64,000 nt of DNA from Variovorax sp. OV700 (GTDB lineage: Bacteria; Pseudomonadota; Gammaproteobacteria; Burkholderiales; Burkholderiaceae_C). The DNA lies in assembly GCF_900099805.1 (NCBI RefSeq), contig NZ_FNDR01000005.1, positions 372,001 through 436,000 on the forward strand. The letters run 5' to 3'. The notes under the pieces were generated by a model. It did no database searches, was not told where the DNA came from, and was given only the letters and a program-made list of their open reading frames with translations. The translations under genes were made by a program, and so were the position numbers. Shown here in pieces: positions 25,340-35,106 of this stretch (positions are counted from its first letter, which is position 1; each line of letters starts with the position of its first letter).

Positions 25340-26254
25340 ATGACTCTGTCGGACATGATGAACATCGGCCTGATGCAGGGCTTCGCGGGGCTGAGCCTCT
25401 TCGCTGTGCTGCTGCTCATGGGCCTTGGGCTCGCGATCATCTTCGGCCAGATGGGCGTGATCAACATGGCGCATGGCGAGTTCATGACCATCGGTGCCTA
25501 CTCGATCTACTTGGCCGCACGCGTCACCGAAAGCCTGGCGCCTGCGTTCATGCCGTACTACTTTCCGATCGCGATCGGCCTTGCTTTCGTCTTTGCCTTC
25601 ATCGTCGGCTGGATCGTGGAGTGGGTGCTGATTCGGCATCTCTACAAGCGGCCGCTCGACACGCTGCTGGCCACGTGGGGCGTGAGCCTGGGGCTGCAGC
25701 AAATCTTCCGTACCTTCATCGGCCCGAAGGAAGTGAGCCCCACGCTGCCCGAGTGGCTCATGGGCTCATGGACGCCCCACGAGGGCCTCGACATTCCGAT
25801 CAATGGCTTGTTCGTGCTCGCGCTCACCACGCTGGTCACCGGCAGCGTGCTGGTCGCCCTGCACAAGAGCCGCTGGGGCCTGCGCGTGCGCGCCACTGTG
25901 GCCAACCGCACCATGGCCAACGCGACCGGCATCGACACCATGAAGACCGACCGGCTGACCTTTGCCATCGGCTGCGGCATTGCCGGCATGGCGGGCGCAG
26001 CCTTCACCACCATCGGCTCGACCGGGCCGACCTCGGGCTCGCTCTACATCGTCGATGCCTTTCTCGTCGTCACCTTCGGCGGCGCGGCCAGCCTGCTGGG
26101 CACGGTGGTCTCGGCCTTCGGCATTGCTCAGACGCAGTCGATCTCGGAATTCTTCATGACCGGGTCGATGGCGAAAGTGCTGACGCTCTCGCTCATTGTG
26201 CTGATTTTGATGATGCGGCCGCAAGGGCTGTTCGCCGTGAAAGTCCGCCGCTGA
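25340..26254 (+). CDS. urtB: Urea/amide ABC transporter permease UrtB
   Basis: 304 aa, BPD_transp_2 (LivH-like) permease with about eight hydrophobic segments. FGQMGVINMAHGEFMTIGAY is the family signature loop, and GGAASLLGTVV marks the EAA-like contact with the ATPase. It forms the inner-membrane channel with UrtC. Start ATG 25340 is preceded by no strong ribosome site but gives the normal length. It follows the inverted-repeat element. Confidence 0.93.
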   Translation: MTLSDMMNIGLMQGFAGLSLFAVLLLMGLGLAIIFGQMGVINMAHGEFMTIGAYSIYLAARVTESLAPAFMPYYFPIAIGLAFVFAFIVGWIVEWVLIRHLYKRPLDTLLATWGVSLGLQQIFRTFIGPKEVSPTLPEWLMGSWTPHEGLDIPINGLFVLALTTLVTGSVLVALHKSRWGLRVRATVANRTMANATGIDTMKTDRLTFAIGCGIAGMAGAAFTTIGSTGPTSGSLYIVDAFLVVTFGGAASLLGTVVSAFGIAQTQSISEFFMTGSMAKVLTLSLIVLILMMRPQGLFAVKVRR

Positions 26255-26285
26255 TGAACCCGCTTTCTTCTTGGAGAACGTTCCG

Positions 26286-27500
26286 ATGATGAATTTCATC
26301 AAGGCCTCGATCCTGCGCTATCAGCTCGGAAGCCTGCTGCTGCTGGTGCTGCTGCTCGCAGTCGTGCTGCCGCTGTCGCTCGACATCTTTCGCCTGAACC
26401 TCGTGGGCAAGTACCTCACCTACGCCTTCGTGGCCGTGGGCCTGGTGATGGTGTGGGGCTACGGCGGCGTGCTGAGCCTGGGGCAGGGCGTGTTCTTCGG
26501 CATCGGCGGCTATGCGATGGCGATGTTTCTGAAGCTCGAAGCCTCGGACCCCATCACGACCAAGATCCAGTCGACGCCCGGCATTCCGGACTTCATGGAC
26601 TGGAACCAGATCACCGAGCTGCCCATGCTGTGGCTGCCGTTCAAGAGCCTGCCCCTGAGTTTGGCGCTGGTGGTGCTGGCGCCGATGGCACTGGCCTGGC
26701 TGGTGAGCTTTGCGATGTTCAAGCGCCGCGTGGGCGGCGTTTACTTTGCCATCATCACGCAGGCGGTGGCGCTCATCTGCACCGTGCTCATCATCGGACA
26801 GCAGGGCTACACCGGCGGTGTCAACGGCATGACCGACCTGAAGACGATGCTGGGCTGGGACACGCGCACCGACGGCGCCAAGTACGTTCTCTACTACGTC
26901 TGCGTCGGGCTGCTGGTCTGCAGCATCGTGCTGTGCCGCTGGATCCAGACCAGCAAGCTCGGCACGCTGCTGCTCGCGATGCGCGACAAGGAAGACCGCG
27001 TGCGCTTCTCGGGCTACGACGTGTCGAACTTCAAGGTCTTCACCTTCTGCCTGGCGGCCGGGCTCTCGGGCATCGGCGGCGCGATGTTCGCGCTGCAGGT
27101 GGGCTTCATGTCGCCGAGCTTCGTGGGCATCGTGCCTTCCATCGAGATGGTGATCTTCTGCGCGGTCGGCGGGCGCATGAGCCTGGTGGGCGCGGTGTAC
27201 GGCGCGCTGCTGGTCAATGCGGGCAAGACGCTGTTCTCGGAGAGCTTTCCGGACCTGTGGCTGTTCCTGATGGCGGGGCTCTTCATCGGCGTGACCATGG
27301 CCTTCCCGATGGGGCTCGCGGGGCTGTGGGACGAGAAGATCAGGCCCTGGTGGAAGGATCGTCGCAAGGCGCTGCGGGAGGCGGCGGTACAGCCTCCCGC
27401 ACCCATGATGATGACGCCGCCGCCCGCACCGGTTTCCCTTGCGCCGACGCCTTTGCCCAACATGCCGTTGCCTGAAGGCGTCGGCAGCCAGCGCGCCTGA
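26286..27500 (+). CDS. urtC: Urea/amide ABC transporter permease UrtC
   Basis: 404 aa, LivM-like permease. The start is ATG 26286 with GGAGAA twelve bases upstream; TTG 26271 is part of that ribosome site. Features: YLTYAFVAVGLVMVWGYGGV, SLGQGVFFGIGGYAMAMF, and the C-terminal GRMSLVGAVYGALLVN coupling loop, then a Pro-rich cytoplasmic tail (PAPMMMTPPPAPVSLAPTP) typical of this subfamily. It pairs with UrtB as the transport channel. Spacing to urtB is 31 bases. Confidence 0.93.
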   Translation: MMNFIKASILRYQLGSLLLLVLLLAVVLPLSLDIFRLNLVGKYLTYAFVAVGLVMVWGYGGVLSLGQGVFFGIGGYAMAMFLKLEASDPITTKIQSTPGIPDFMDWNQITELPMLWLPFKSLPLSLALVVLAPMALAWLVSFAMFKRRVGGVYFAIITQAVALICTVLIIGQQGYTGGVNGMTDLKTMLGWDTRTDGAKYVLYYVCVGLLVCSIVLCRWIQTSKLGTLLLAMRDKEDRVRFSGYDVSNFKVFTFCLAAGLSGIGGAMFALQVGFMSPSFVGIVPSIEMVIFCAVGGRMSLVGAVYGALLVNAGKTLFSESFPDLWLFLMAGLFIGVTMAFPMGLAGLWDEKIRPWWKDRRKALREAAVQPPAPMMMTPPPAPVSLAPTPLPNMPLPEGVGSQRA

Positions 27501-27518
27501 ACCCGGAGCTATCCACTC

Positions 27519-28262
<744 letters not shown>

Positions 28263-28295
28263 ATGAATTGTTCTTCTGGTGCTTGCGTTGTGCGC

Positions 28296-28554
28296 TGTTC
28301 AGGGCGCGCTCCCGCCGACGGGGTACCTTTCTCCGCGAATGTCCCCCGGCCTGCGGCCTCCTCCTTTATTTCGCTGCGCAAGGCACCCCGCCAGCGGGAG
28401 CGTGATTCAGAGCAGTCGTTGATCAGCGGTACACCAGCAGCGTGCCTCAGTGCACAGGGCGCCGGGTGCTCCCCGCAGCGAAATAAAGGAGGAGCCGAAG
28501 GCGGGGGACATTCGCGGAGGGGGTACCCGGTGGCCTTTGCACGCGCCCTGAACA
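28296..28554. repeat. 259-bp long inverted-repeat element between urtD and urtE
   Basis: The left arm (28296-28378) and the right arm (28474-28554) are inverted copies of each other with roughly 80% identity, including a perfect 13-base outer end (28296-28308 versus 28542-28554) and a nearly perfect core ending in CTCCTCCTTTATTTCGCTGCG-like sequence (about 20 bases at 28358-28378 and 28474-28494). A 95-base centre separates them. There is no gene in it. It is a candidate MITE or REP-type element; an RNA stem of about 80 bp would form in the operon transcript. Confidence 0.75.
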
Positions 28555-28577
28555 GAAGCACTCAAGGAGTCATTGAA

Positions 28578-29279
28578 TTGAGCAACATCATGCTGAAGGT
28601 CGATGACCTGCATACAGCCTACGGCCAGAGCGAAGCACTGCACGGCCTCTCGTTCGAAGGCCATGCCAACGAAACCATCGCCATCATGGGCCGCAACGGC
28701 ATGGGCAAGACCACGTTGTTCAAGAGCCTCATGGGCGTGCTGCCGCTGAAGAGTGGCCGCATCGAGGTGGCGGGACAGGACGTGTCGCGCGACGAAAGCT
28801 TCAAACGCGTGGCCAAAGGCATTGCCTACGTTCCGCAGGGTCGAATGATCTTTCCGACGCTGACCGTCGAGGAAAACATCCAGACCGGCCTCGAAAACTC
28901 CAAGACACGCCGCATACCCGAAGAGATCTATGCGCTCTTTCCCGTGCTGTGGGACATGAAGCGCCGCAAGGGCGGCAACCTCTCCGGCGGCCAGCAACAA
29001 CAACTGGCCATTGCACGCGCCCTCGTCACCGATCCCAAGGTGCTGCTGCTCGACGAGCCCACCGAGGGTATCCAGCCTTCGATCATCAAGGACATCGCCA
29101 AGGCGCTCAACGAGATTCGCAAGCTGCGCGGCATCACCATCGTCGTGTCCGAGCAGGTGCTGAGTTTTGCCATGGACGTGGCCGACCGGCTCTTCGTGAT
29201 CGAGGGCGGGCGGCTGGTGCATGAGACCGCGCGCGACAAGACCGATGTGAATCACATCAAAGCTTACCTCTCTGTTTAA
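28578..29279 (+). CDS. urtE: Urea/amide ABC transporter ATPase UrtE
   Basis: 233 aa, LivF group. Walker A is IMGRNGMGKTTLFKS, signature LSGGQQQQLAIARAL, Walker B LLLDEPTEG. I chose TTG 28578 because AAGGAG (28564-28569) is at proper spacing from it; ATG 28590, four codons later, is 20 bases from that site. The resulting N-terminus, SNIMLKVDDLHTAYGQ, is normal for UrtE. It lies just after the inverted-repeat element and 23 bases before the formamidase gene. Confidence 0.92.
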   Translation: MSNIMLKVDDLHTAYGQSEALHGLSFEGHANETIAIMGRNGMGKTTLFKSLMGVLPLKSGRIEVAGQDVSRDESFKRVAKGIAYVPQGRMIFPTLTVEENIQTGLENSKTRRIPEEIYALFPVLWDMKRRKGGNLSGGQQQQLAIARALVTDPKVLLLDEPTEGIQPSIIKDIAKALNEIRKLRGITIVVSEQVLSFAMDVADRLFVIEGGRLVHETARDKTDVNHIKAYLSV

Positions 29280-29302
29280 CCACAACCCAGGAGCCACTGC
29301 AA

Positions 29303-30535
29303 ATGACGGACACGCTGATCAAGGTCGATTTGACCAAGTCGCCCACTGAGAACGAGATGATCCACAACCGCTGGCATCCGGACATTCCGATGGCCTGCTG
29401 GGTGAACCCAGGCGACGACTTCATCCTCGAAACCTTCGACTGGACCGGTGGCTTCATCAAGAACAACGACAGCGCCGACGACGTGCGCGACATCGACCTG
29501 AGCACGGTGCACTACCTTTCGGGCCCTGTGGGCGTGAAGGGCGCCGAGCCGGGCGACCTGCTGGTGGTCGACCTGCTCGACATCGGCGCCAAGCAGGACA
29601 GCCTCTGGGGCTTCAACGGATTTTTCTCGAAGAAGAACGGCGGCGGCTTCCTGACCGAGCATTTTCCCGAAGCGCAAAAATCCATCTGGGACTTCAAGGG
29701 CATGTTCACCAGCTCGCGCCACGTGCCGGGCGTCAACTTTGCGGGCCTGATCCATCCCGGCCTCATCGGCTGCCTGCCCGACAAGCCGATGCTCGACATG
29801 TGGAACGAACGCGAGCAGAAGCTCATCGACACCGATCCGACCCGCGTGCCAGGCCTGGCCAACCCGCCCTCGGCCGGCACCGCCCACATGGGCAAGATGA
29901 GCGGCGAAGCGCGCGCCAAGGCGGCAGCGGAGGGCGCCCGCACCGTGCCGCCGCGCGAGCACGGCGGCAACTGCGACATCAAGGATCTGTCGCGCGGCTC
30001 GAAGGTGTTTTTTCCGGTGTATGTCGACGGCGCGGGCCTTTCGGTGGGCGACCTGCACTTCAGCCAGGGCGATGGCGAGATCACCTTTTGCGGCGCCATC
30101 GAGATGGCCGGCTGGGTGCACATGAAGGTCACGCTCATCAAGGGCGGCATGGCCAAGTACGGCATCAAGAATCCGATCTTCAAGCCGAGCGTGATCACGC
30201 CGCAGTACAACGACTACCTGATCTTCGAAGGCATCTCGGTCGACGAGACCGGCAAGCAGTACTACCTCGACGTGAACGTGGCCTACCGCCAAGCCTGCCT
30301 CAACGCCATCGAGTATCTGAAGAAGTTCGGCTATTCGGGCGCGCAGGCCTATTCGATCCTGGGCACGGCGCCCGTGCAGGGCCATATCAGCGGCGTGGTC
30401 GATGTGCCCAACTCTTGCGCCACGCTCTGGCTGCCCACGCAGATCTTCGACTTCGACATCAACCCGAATGCGTCGGGGCCGGTGAAGATGATCGACGGCA
30501 GCATCGACATGCCGCTGTCGCACGACCTGGCCTGA
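29303..30535 (+). CDS. fmdA: Formamidase (acetamidase/formamidase family)
   Basis: 410 aa, the same length as characterised FmdA formamidases. Family features visible are the N-terminal NRWHPDIPMACWVNPG, the HYLSGPVGVKGAEPGDLLVVD segment, GCLPDKPMLDMWN, and REHGGNCDIKDLSRGSKVFFPV. It hydrolyses formamide (or short aliphatic amides) to ammonia and formate in the cytoplasm. As the next gene after urtE, with 23 bases between, it gives the locus a clear job: import of an amide and release of nitrogen. It also suggests that the adjacent ABC transporter carries formamide in addition to, or instead of, urea. Confidence 0.95.
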   Translation: MTDTLIKVDLTKSPTENEMIHNRWHPDIPMACWVNPGDDFILETFDWTGGFIKNNDSADDVRDIDLSTVHYLSGPVGVKGAEPGDLLVVDLLDIGAKQDSLWGFNGFFSKKNGGGFLTEHFPEAQKSIWDFKGMFTSSRHVPGVNFAGLIHPGLIGCLPDKPMLDMWNEREQKLIDTDPTRVPGLANPPSAGTAHMGKMSGEARAKAAAEGARTVPPREHGGNCDIKDLSRGSKVFFPVYVDGAGLSVGDLHFSQGDGEITFCGAIEMAGWVHMKVTLIKGGMAKYGIKNPIFKPSVITPQYNDYLIFEGISVDETGKQYYLDVNVAYRQACLNAIEYLKKFGYSGAQAYSILGTAPVQGHISGVVDVPNSCATLWLPTQIFDFDINPNASGPVKMIDGSIDMPLSHDLA

Positions 30536-30542
30536 GGCGCCC

Positions 30543-30887
30543 ATGCCGACCTACGACTACGCCTGCGGCCAATGCGGCGGATTCGACGCGCTGCGGCCTT
30601 CGGGCCAACGCGACGAGCCGGCCGCATGCCCCGATTGCGGAGGCCCATCGCCGCGTGTACTTTCGGCCGCGCCAAGGCTCGCGTTGATGGCCTCGGCTAC
30701 GCGCAGTGCGATGGAGACCAACGAGCGCACACGGCACGAGCCGGGCAGCTCGCGGGACTACGCGCGCTTCAAGCATCCGGCGGGCTGCGGCTGCTGCTCG
30801 GGATCGTCCAGGCGCAGCGCGACGGTGACCGCGGCGAACGGCGCGAAGTCTGCGCCGTCGAAGCGGCCATGGATGATTTCGCACTAA
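30543..30887 (+). CDS. fmdB: FmdB family zinc-ribbon protein
   Basis: 114 aa. The N-terminal MPTYDYACGQCGGFDALR followed by ACPDCGG forms the CxxC...CxxC zinc ribbon of FmdB; a Cys-rich tail (CGCC) follows. FmdB was named as a regulator of formamidase expression in Methylophilus, but the molecular role is poorly defined. It begins seven bases after fmdA and ends the operon, with a Rho-independent terminator about 60 bases downstream. Confidence 0.88.
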   Translation: MPTYDYACGQCGGFDALRPSGQRDEPAACPDCGGPSPRVLSAAPRLALMASATRSAMETNERTRHEPGSSRDYARFKHPAGCGCCSGSSRRSATVTAANGAKSAPSKRPWMISH

Positions 30888-30949
30888 TGCCGGGCTAACT
30901 ATTCGCGGCGTACTGCGGGTCGGCACGGCTCGATTGTTTCAATCCCGTG

Positions 30950-30979
30950 AACGCCGTGATTCGTTTTGCGGCGTTTTTT
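30950..30979 (+). terminator. Rho-independent terminator of the urt-fmd operon
   Basis: AACGCCG (30950-30956) pairs with CGGCGTT (30969-30975), followed by a run of six T (30974-30979). Positioned 62 bases after the fmdB stop, it fits as the operon's terminator. Confidence 0.8.
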
Positions 30980-31034
30980 CATGGGACTTCGGGATCAAAC
31001 TTCATCTCACCAACCAACCCATTAGGAGATTGAA

Positions 31035-31385
31035 ATGAATGCCTCGAAGATCCTCGCTGCCGCTGCTCTCTCGCTCCTGGCCGCTGCCGGTGCACACGCA
31101 GAAACCTATGAAGGCGTGCAAAGCGTGAACTCCGGCGTCTCGCGCGCCGAAGTCGCCCCGCAAGCCGTTGCAGCCGCTCGCGCCGGCAACGAATACAGCG
31201 ATGGCGCCAGCGCCGGCGCACAAGCCTTCAGCTCGACCGCCGATCGCTCGGTGATCCAGGCCGAAGCCGTTGCCAAGGCGCACGACCCGCTCGCCAGCCT
31301 CGATCGCCGCGCTTTCTACCGCGACGAAGTGCCGCAAGCCTACAAGAAGCCCAGCGTGTCGTTCACGCGCCAAGCGGGCCTGTAA
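31035..31385 (+). CDS. Small exported protein of unknown function
   Basis: 116 aa with AGGAG twelve bases upstream of ATG 31035 and a Sec signal (ILAAAALSLLAAAGAHA, cleavage after AHA near residue 22). The mature part contains VSRAEVAPQAVAAARAGNEYSDG and a conserved-looking QAEAVAKAHDPLASLDRR. The first part recalls DUF4148-type repeats (SRAEV... AAR) but the match is partial. No enzymatic motif is seen. It is monocistronic: a terminator precedes it and a strong hairpin follows. Confidence 0.75.
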   Translation: MNASKILAAAALSLLAAAGAHAETYEGVQSVNSGVSRAEVAPQAVAAARAGNEYSDGASAGAQAFSSTADRSVIQAEAVAKAHDPLASLDRRAFYRDEVPQAYKKPSVSFTRQAGL

Positions 31386-31412
31386 GTCGATCGCTTCTTT
31401 GACGCGATGAAG

Positions 31413-31432
31413 AATGGGCCCTCGGGCCCATT
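31413..31432. terminator. Hairpin after the small exported protein
   Basis: AATGGGCC (31413-31420) pairs with GGCCCATT (31425-31432) around a CTCG tetraloop, 28 bases after the gene and before the oppositely oriented beta-glucosidase stop. Without a U-run it may act as a bidirectional, weak terminator or 3' stabiliser. Confidence 0.5.
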
Positions 31433-31472
31433 CGCCGTTGGTGCGAAATGCTTGCGACGTTGCCGCGATGCA

Positions 31473-33749
31473 TCACTCCCGCGTCAGCGCAAAACTCTTT
31501 CGCAACCCGCCCGTGGCCGAAGGCGCCACCCACAGGTCGAACTCACCGGGTTCGACCGTCGGCTTCATGTCGCGGCCGATGAACTGCAGGTCTTCGGAAC
31601 CGAGCGTGAACTCGACCACCTTCGATGCGCCGGGTTCGATGCGCACCTTGCGGAAGTTCTTGAGCTCGCGCACGGGCCGCGTCACGCTTGCGGCGCGCTC
31701 GGCAACATAGAGCTGCACCACTTCCTCTGCCTCGCGCTGGCCGGTGTTGGTGACCGTGGCTCGCACGCGCAGCGTGCCGCCGAGGGGCAGCCGGTCCTGG
31801 CTCGTCTCCACGCCGTCGTAGCGTACCGGTGCATAGCCGATGCCGTGGCCGAAAGGGTAGAGCGCCTGGTTCGTCGTGTCCACGTAGCGGGTCTTGAATG
31901 CCATCGCCTGGTCGTTGTCGGGTAGCGGCCGGCCCGTGCGCTTCTGGCCGTAGTAGAAGGGCACCTGGCCCGACGTCTGCGGAAAGCTCACCGGCAGCCG
32001 GCCCGAAGGATTGAAATCGCCGAACACCACGTCGGCAATGGCGGCGCCGGTCTGCGCGCCGAGAAACCAGGTCACGAGGATCGCGTCGGCGTTACGCACT
32101 GCGCCTCGCAGCGCCATGGCGCGGCCGTTGCTCAACAGCACGACCACAGGTTTGCCGGTGGCGGCCACGGCTTCGGCAAGGTCTTGCTGCGCTTGCGGGA
32201 TGCCGATGTCGGTGCGCGAGCGCGCTTCGCCCGACATGCGCTCGCTCTCGCCGATGGCGAGCACCACCACGTCGGCATCGCGTGCCGCGGCCACGGCCGC
32301 CTCGATGCCACCGGGCAATAGCGTGTCGATGTTCGAGCCGCGCACCACGGCCAGCGCGCCGCCGTCGCGCAGCGCGCCGCGCAGGCCTTCGTCGATGCCC
32401 ACCGGGGCCGATTGGCCCGGGAACAGGCTCCACGCGCCGAGCAAGTCCTGCGTGCCCGAGGCGAAGGGGCCGATGAGCGCGATCTTCTTGCCGGCCTTTG
32501 GCAGCGGCAGTACCGCGCGCTCGTTCTTCAGCATCACTATGGAGCGGCGAGCATCCTCGCGTGCGAGCGCGAGGTGCTCGGGGTTCTCGACGCGGGTCTT
32601 TGACGGCGCGGTATCGAGCCCGCGCAGAGGCTGGTCGAAAAGGCCCAGCTTCTGCTTGACCCACAGCACGCGGCGCACGGCCTCGTCCAGGCGCGCCATC
32701 GGCACTTCGCCAGCGGCCACCAGCTCAGGCAGGTGGCGCATGTACAAACCGCTTTGCATGCTGACGTCAGTGCCCGCCAGGAACGACTGCTTGGCCGCCT
32801 GCCGGCCGTCGGCGGCATAGCCGTGGGCAATCAGCTCTTCGTCGGCCGTGTAGTCGGAAACCACGAAGCCCTTGAACTTCCACTCGTCGCGCAACACGCC
32901 CGTCAACAGCGCCGGGTTGGCGATCGACGGGATGCCGGAAATCTCGTTGAAGGCGCTCATGATCGATAAAGCGCCCGCGTCCAGCGCGGCGCGGAACGGC
33001 GGCAGGTACACCTGTCGCAGCGTGCGTTCGGAGATGTCGGTGGCCGCGTAGTCCAGCCCGCCTTCGGCTGCGCCATAGGCCGCGAAGTGCTTGGGCGTGG
33101 CCAGCAGCGCGTCGGGGCGCGAGAGGTCGCTGCCCTGGAAGCCGCGCACGCGCGCGGCCGCGAACTGGCCGGCCAGGTACACGTCTTCGCCCGCGCCCTC
33201 GATGCCGCGGCCCCACCGCGCGTCGCGCGCAATGTCCACCATGGGCGCGAAGGTCCATCGGAAGCCATCGGCACTGGCCTCCACCGCCGCCGCGCGCGCG
33301 GTGCGCTCGGCCAGTGCGGGCTCCCAGCTTGCGGTCTCGGCCAGCGGCATCGGGAAGATGGTGCGAAAGCCGTGGATTACGTCGGCGCCGTAGAGCAGCG
33401 GAATGCCCAGGCGCGATTCGCGCACGGCCACCTCCTGCAGCACGCGCTTGCGCTCGAGCCCTTCGTTGTTGAAAAGGCCCGTGACGCGGCCGGCGCGCAC
33501 GTCGTCGATCTCCTGCTGCCCGTTGCGCTGGGCGGCCTGTGGATTGCCGGGGATGTTGGTGTCGGCGGGCCCGTAGAGGCTGAGCTGGCCCACCTTCTCC
33601 TCGACCGTCATGCGGGCAATGAGCGACTCGATGCGGGCGCCAGCACCCACGGCATCCTCGGCGGTGGCCGGGGCGGCGTGGGAAGCGGGGAAGAAGAGAC
33701 AAGAGGCCAGGCCCAGCAGGGCCGCCATGGCGGGAATACGGACGTGCAT
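31473..33749 (-). CDS. bglX: Periplasmic beta-glucosidase, GH3 (BglX-like)
   Basis: 758 aa from ATG 33749, chosen because it begins the signal peptide MHVRIPAMAALLGLASCLFF; an ATG at 33770 would add seven residues. The GH3 fold is visible: the N-terminal (beta/alpha)8 barrel (GADVIHGFRTIFPMPLAE, HFAAYGAAEGGLDY), nucleophile Asp in GFVVSDYTADEEL, and a C-terminal fibronectin-III-like domain (TVTNTGQREAEEVVQLY). It cleaves beta-linked disaccharides or oligosaccharides in the periplasm. Single gene; no operon partners on the same strand. Confidence 0.93.
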   Translation of the reverse strand: MHVRIPAMAALLGLASCLFFPASHAAPATAEDAVGAGARIESLIARMTVEEKVGQLSLYGPADTNIPGNPQAAQRNGQQEIDDVRAGRVTGLFNNEGLERKRVLQEVAVRESRLGIPLLYGADVIHGFRTIFPMPLAETASWEPALAERTARAAAVEASADGFRWTFAPMVDIARDARWGRGIEGAGEDVYLAGQFAAARVRGFQGSDLSRPDALLATPKHFAAYGAAEGGLDYAATDISERTLRQVYLPPFRAALDAGALSIMSAFNEISGIPSIANPALLTGVLRDEWKFKGFVVSDYTADEELIAHGYAADGRQAAKQSFLAGTDVSMQSGLYMRHLPELVAAGEVPMARLDEAVRRVLWVKQKLGLFDQPLRGLDTAPSKTRVENPEHLALAREDARRSIVMLKNERAVLPLPKAGKKIALIGPFASGTQDLLGAWSLFPGQSAPVGIDEGLRGALRDGGALAVVRGSNIDTLLPGGIEAAVAAARDADVVVLAIGESERMSGEARSRTDIGIPQAQQDLAEAVAATGKPVVVLLSNGRAMALRGAVRNADAILVTWFLGAQTGAAIADVVFGDFNPSGRLPVSFPQTSGQVPFYYGQKRTGRPLPDNDQAMAFKTRYVDTTNQALYPFGHGIGYAPVRYDGVETSQDRLPLGGTLRVRATVTNTGQREAEEVVQLYVAERAASVTRPVRELKNFRKVRIEPGASKVVEFTLGSEDLQFIGRDMKPTVEPGEFDLWVAPSATGGLRKSFALTRE

Positions 33750-33873
33750 GGCCTGCCATTCTCGCGCCAAAGCAGGACCGGTCGGTCCGATCGGGCTTTG
33801 GCGCTGTTACATCTGGTTCATCGGCGGCTCGCCTCGCGTGGTTCCTCTTCTTGGATTGCAGGATTCGCTTGGT

Positions 33874-35106
33874 TCAGTCGGCGCCCAGCTGCAAGCGGTT
33901 GGGCAGGCGTTTTTCGATCGCGAACTTGAGCAGCGCCGCTGAGCGGAAGATGCCGTGCGCGAACTTGCCGTAGGGCAGTGTGAGAAAGAGCGCCATCACC
34001 ACGCCCAGGTGCACCGCCAGCAGCAGCGCCATGAAGGCGGTATCCCGCCAGGCGAGCAGGGCCAGGCCGGTGACGCTGGTGAGCAGCAGCAGCGCGATGA
34101 AGCCGCGGTCCATCGGCCGCTGCGCCACGTCGCCGTGCGCTGCGTTGCGCCGCAGGTTCATCCACAGCAAGCCGACCGGCCCGACCACCAGGCCGATGCC
34201 ACCGGCGGTGCCCAGCAGCACCGGGAGGCTCGTGAGCGCATAGGGCGCATGCAGGCCGAGGAGGTAGTGGTAGAGCGTCGCCACACAGGTGGAGGCGAAG
34301 CACAGCATGAAGCCGTAGAAGGTGAAGTGATGAAAGCGCCGGCGCCAGAGCGTGAAGCGGTCGTCTTCGTTGTTGCAGCCCTCGCCATGGCCCCCGCCCA
34401 GGTAGGTGAGGCGCAGCGCGTCATGCACGGCTTCGGCGCTCGCGGCGGCGCGCACACCGGCCACTTCGGTGGGCGGGTTCTCCTGTGCTGGCGACACCTC
34501 GCGCCAGAAGCGCCGCACGCCCATCGCCAATCCGAACACCACGAAGGCGAACACCACGCCGAATACCAGCGCGAGAAAGTTGTGCGGAAAGATCGCGTAG
34601 AAATTGCCCGCGAGCGGTTCGTGCAGCAGCGCGCCCCTCATCGCCACGGCCAGCACCAGGAACAGCGCGAGCCCACCGGCCAGGGCCAGCGCGACCGTGA
34701 GGCCGGCCTTGCGGTACAGGGCGCCCATCGCGGGCGGCCAGGCGTAGTCGTGGTAGGTCTGCATGCGCACCTGCGCCATCGCCTGCGGCACGTTGACCGC
34801 GAACTCATGCGGTGGCGCGTACTGGCAGGCGTGCAGGCAGGAGCCGCAGTTGTGGCACAGGTTGGCGAGGTAGTGCGTATCGGCCTTGCCGAACTCCAGC
34901 CGCCGCGTCATCGCGGGGAACACGGCGCAAAAACCCTCGCAATAGCGGCAGGCGTTGCAGATCTGCAGGATGCGCGCGACCTCGCCTTCGCTGGCGGTCA
35001 ATGGAAGGGCGGGCTGGATCGGGATCACGCGCTGCGAAGGCGGCGCGCTGCCGATGCCGTCGGCATCCGCACGGGCGCGTGCGACGAGATCAGTGAGCTG
35101 CTGCAA
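33874..35106 (-). CDS. tcuB: Tricarballylate utilisation 4Fe-4S membrane protein TcuB
   Basis: 410 aa. The N-terminal part has two Cys clusters for [4Fe-4S] centres, [14 protein letters not shown] and [18 protein letters not shown]; the rest holds several hydrophobic helices. In Salmonella TcuB reoxidises the FADH2 of TcuA and passes electrons to the quinone pool. It overlaps tcuA by 17 bases, so the pair is coupled. Some annotations call it CitB, for citrate utilisation; the pairing with TcuA favours the tricarballylate assignment. Confidence 0.9.
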   Translation of the reverse strand: MQQLTDLVARARADADGIGSAPPSQRVIPIQPALPLTASEGEVARILQICNACRYCEGFCAVFPAMTRRLEFGKADTHYLANLCHNCGSCLHACQYAPPHEFAVNVPQAMAQVRMQTYHDYAWPPAMGALYRKAGLTVALALAGGLALFLVLAVAMRGALLHEPLAGNFYAIFPHNFLALVFGVVFAFVVFGLAMGVRRFWREVSPAQENPPTEVAGVRAAASAEAVHDALRLTYLGGGHGEGCNNEDDRFTLWRRRFHHFTFYGFMLCFASTCVATLYHYLLGLHAPYALTSLPVLLGTAGGIGLVVGPVGLLWMNLRRNAAHGDVAQRPMDRGFIALLLLTSVTGLALLAWRDTAFMALLLAVHLGVVMALFLTLPYGKFAHGIFRSAALLKFAIEKRLPNRLQLGAD

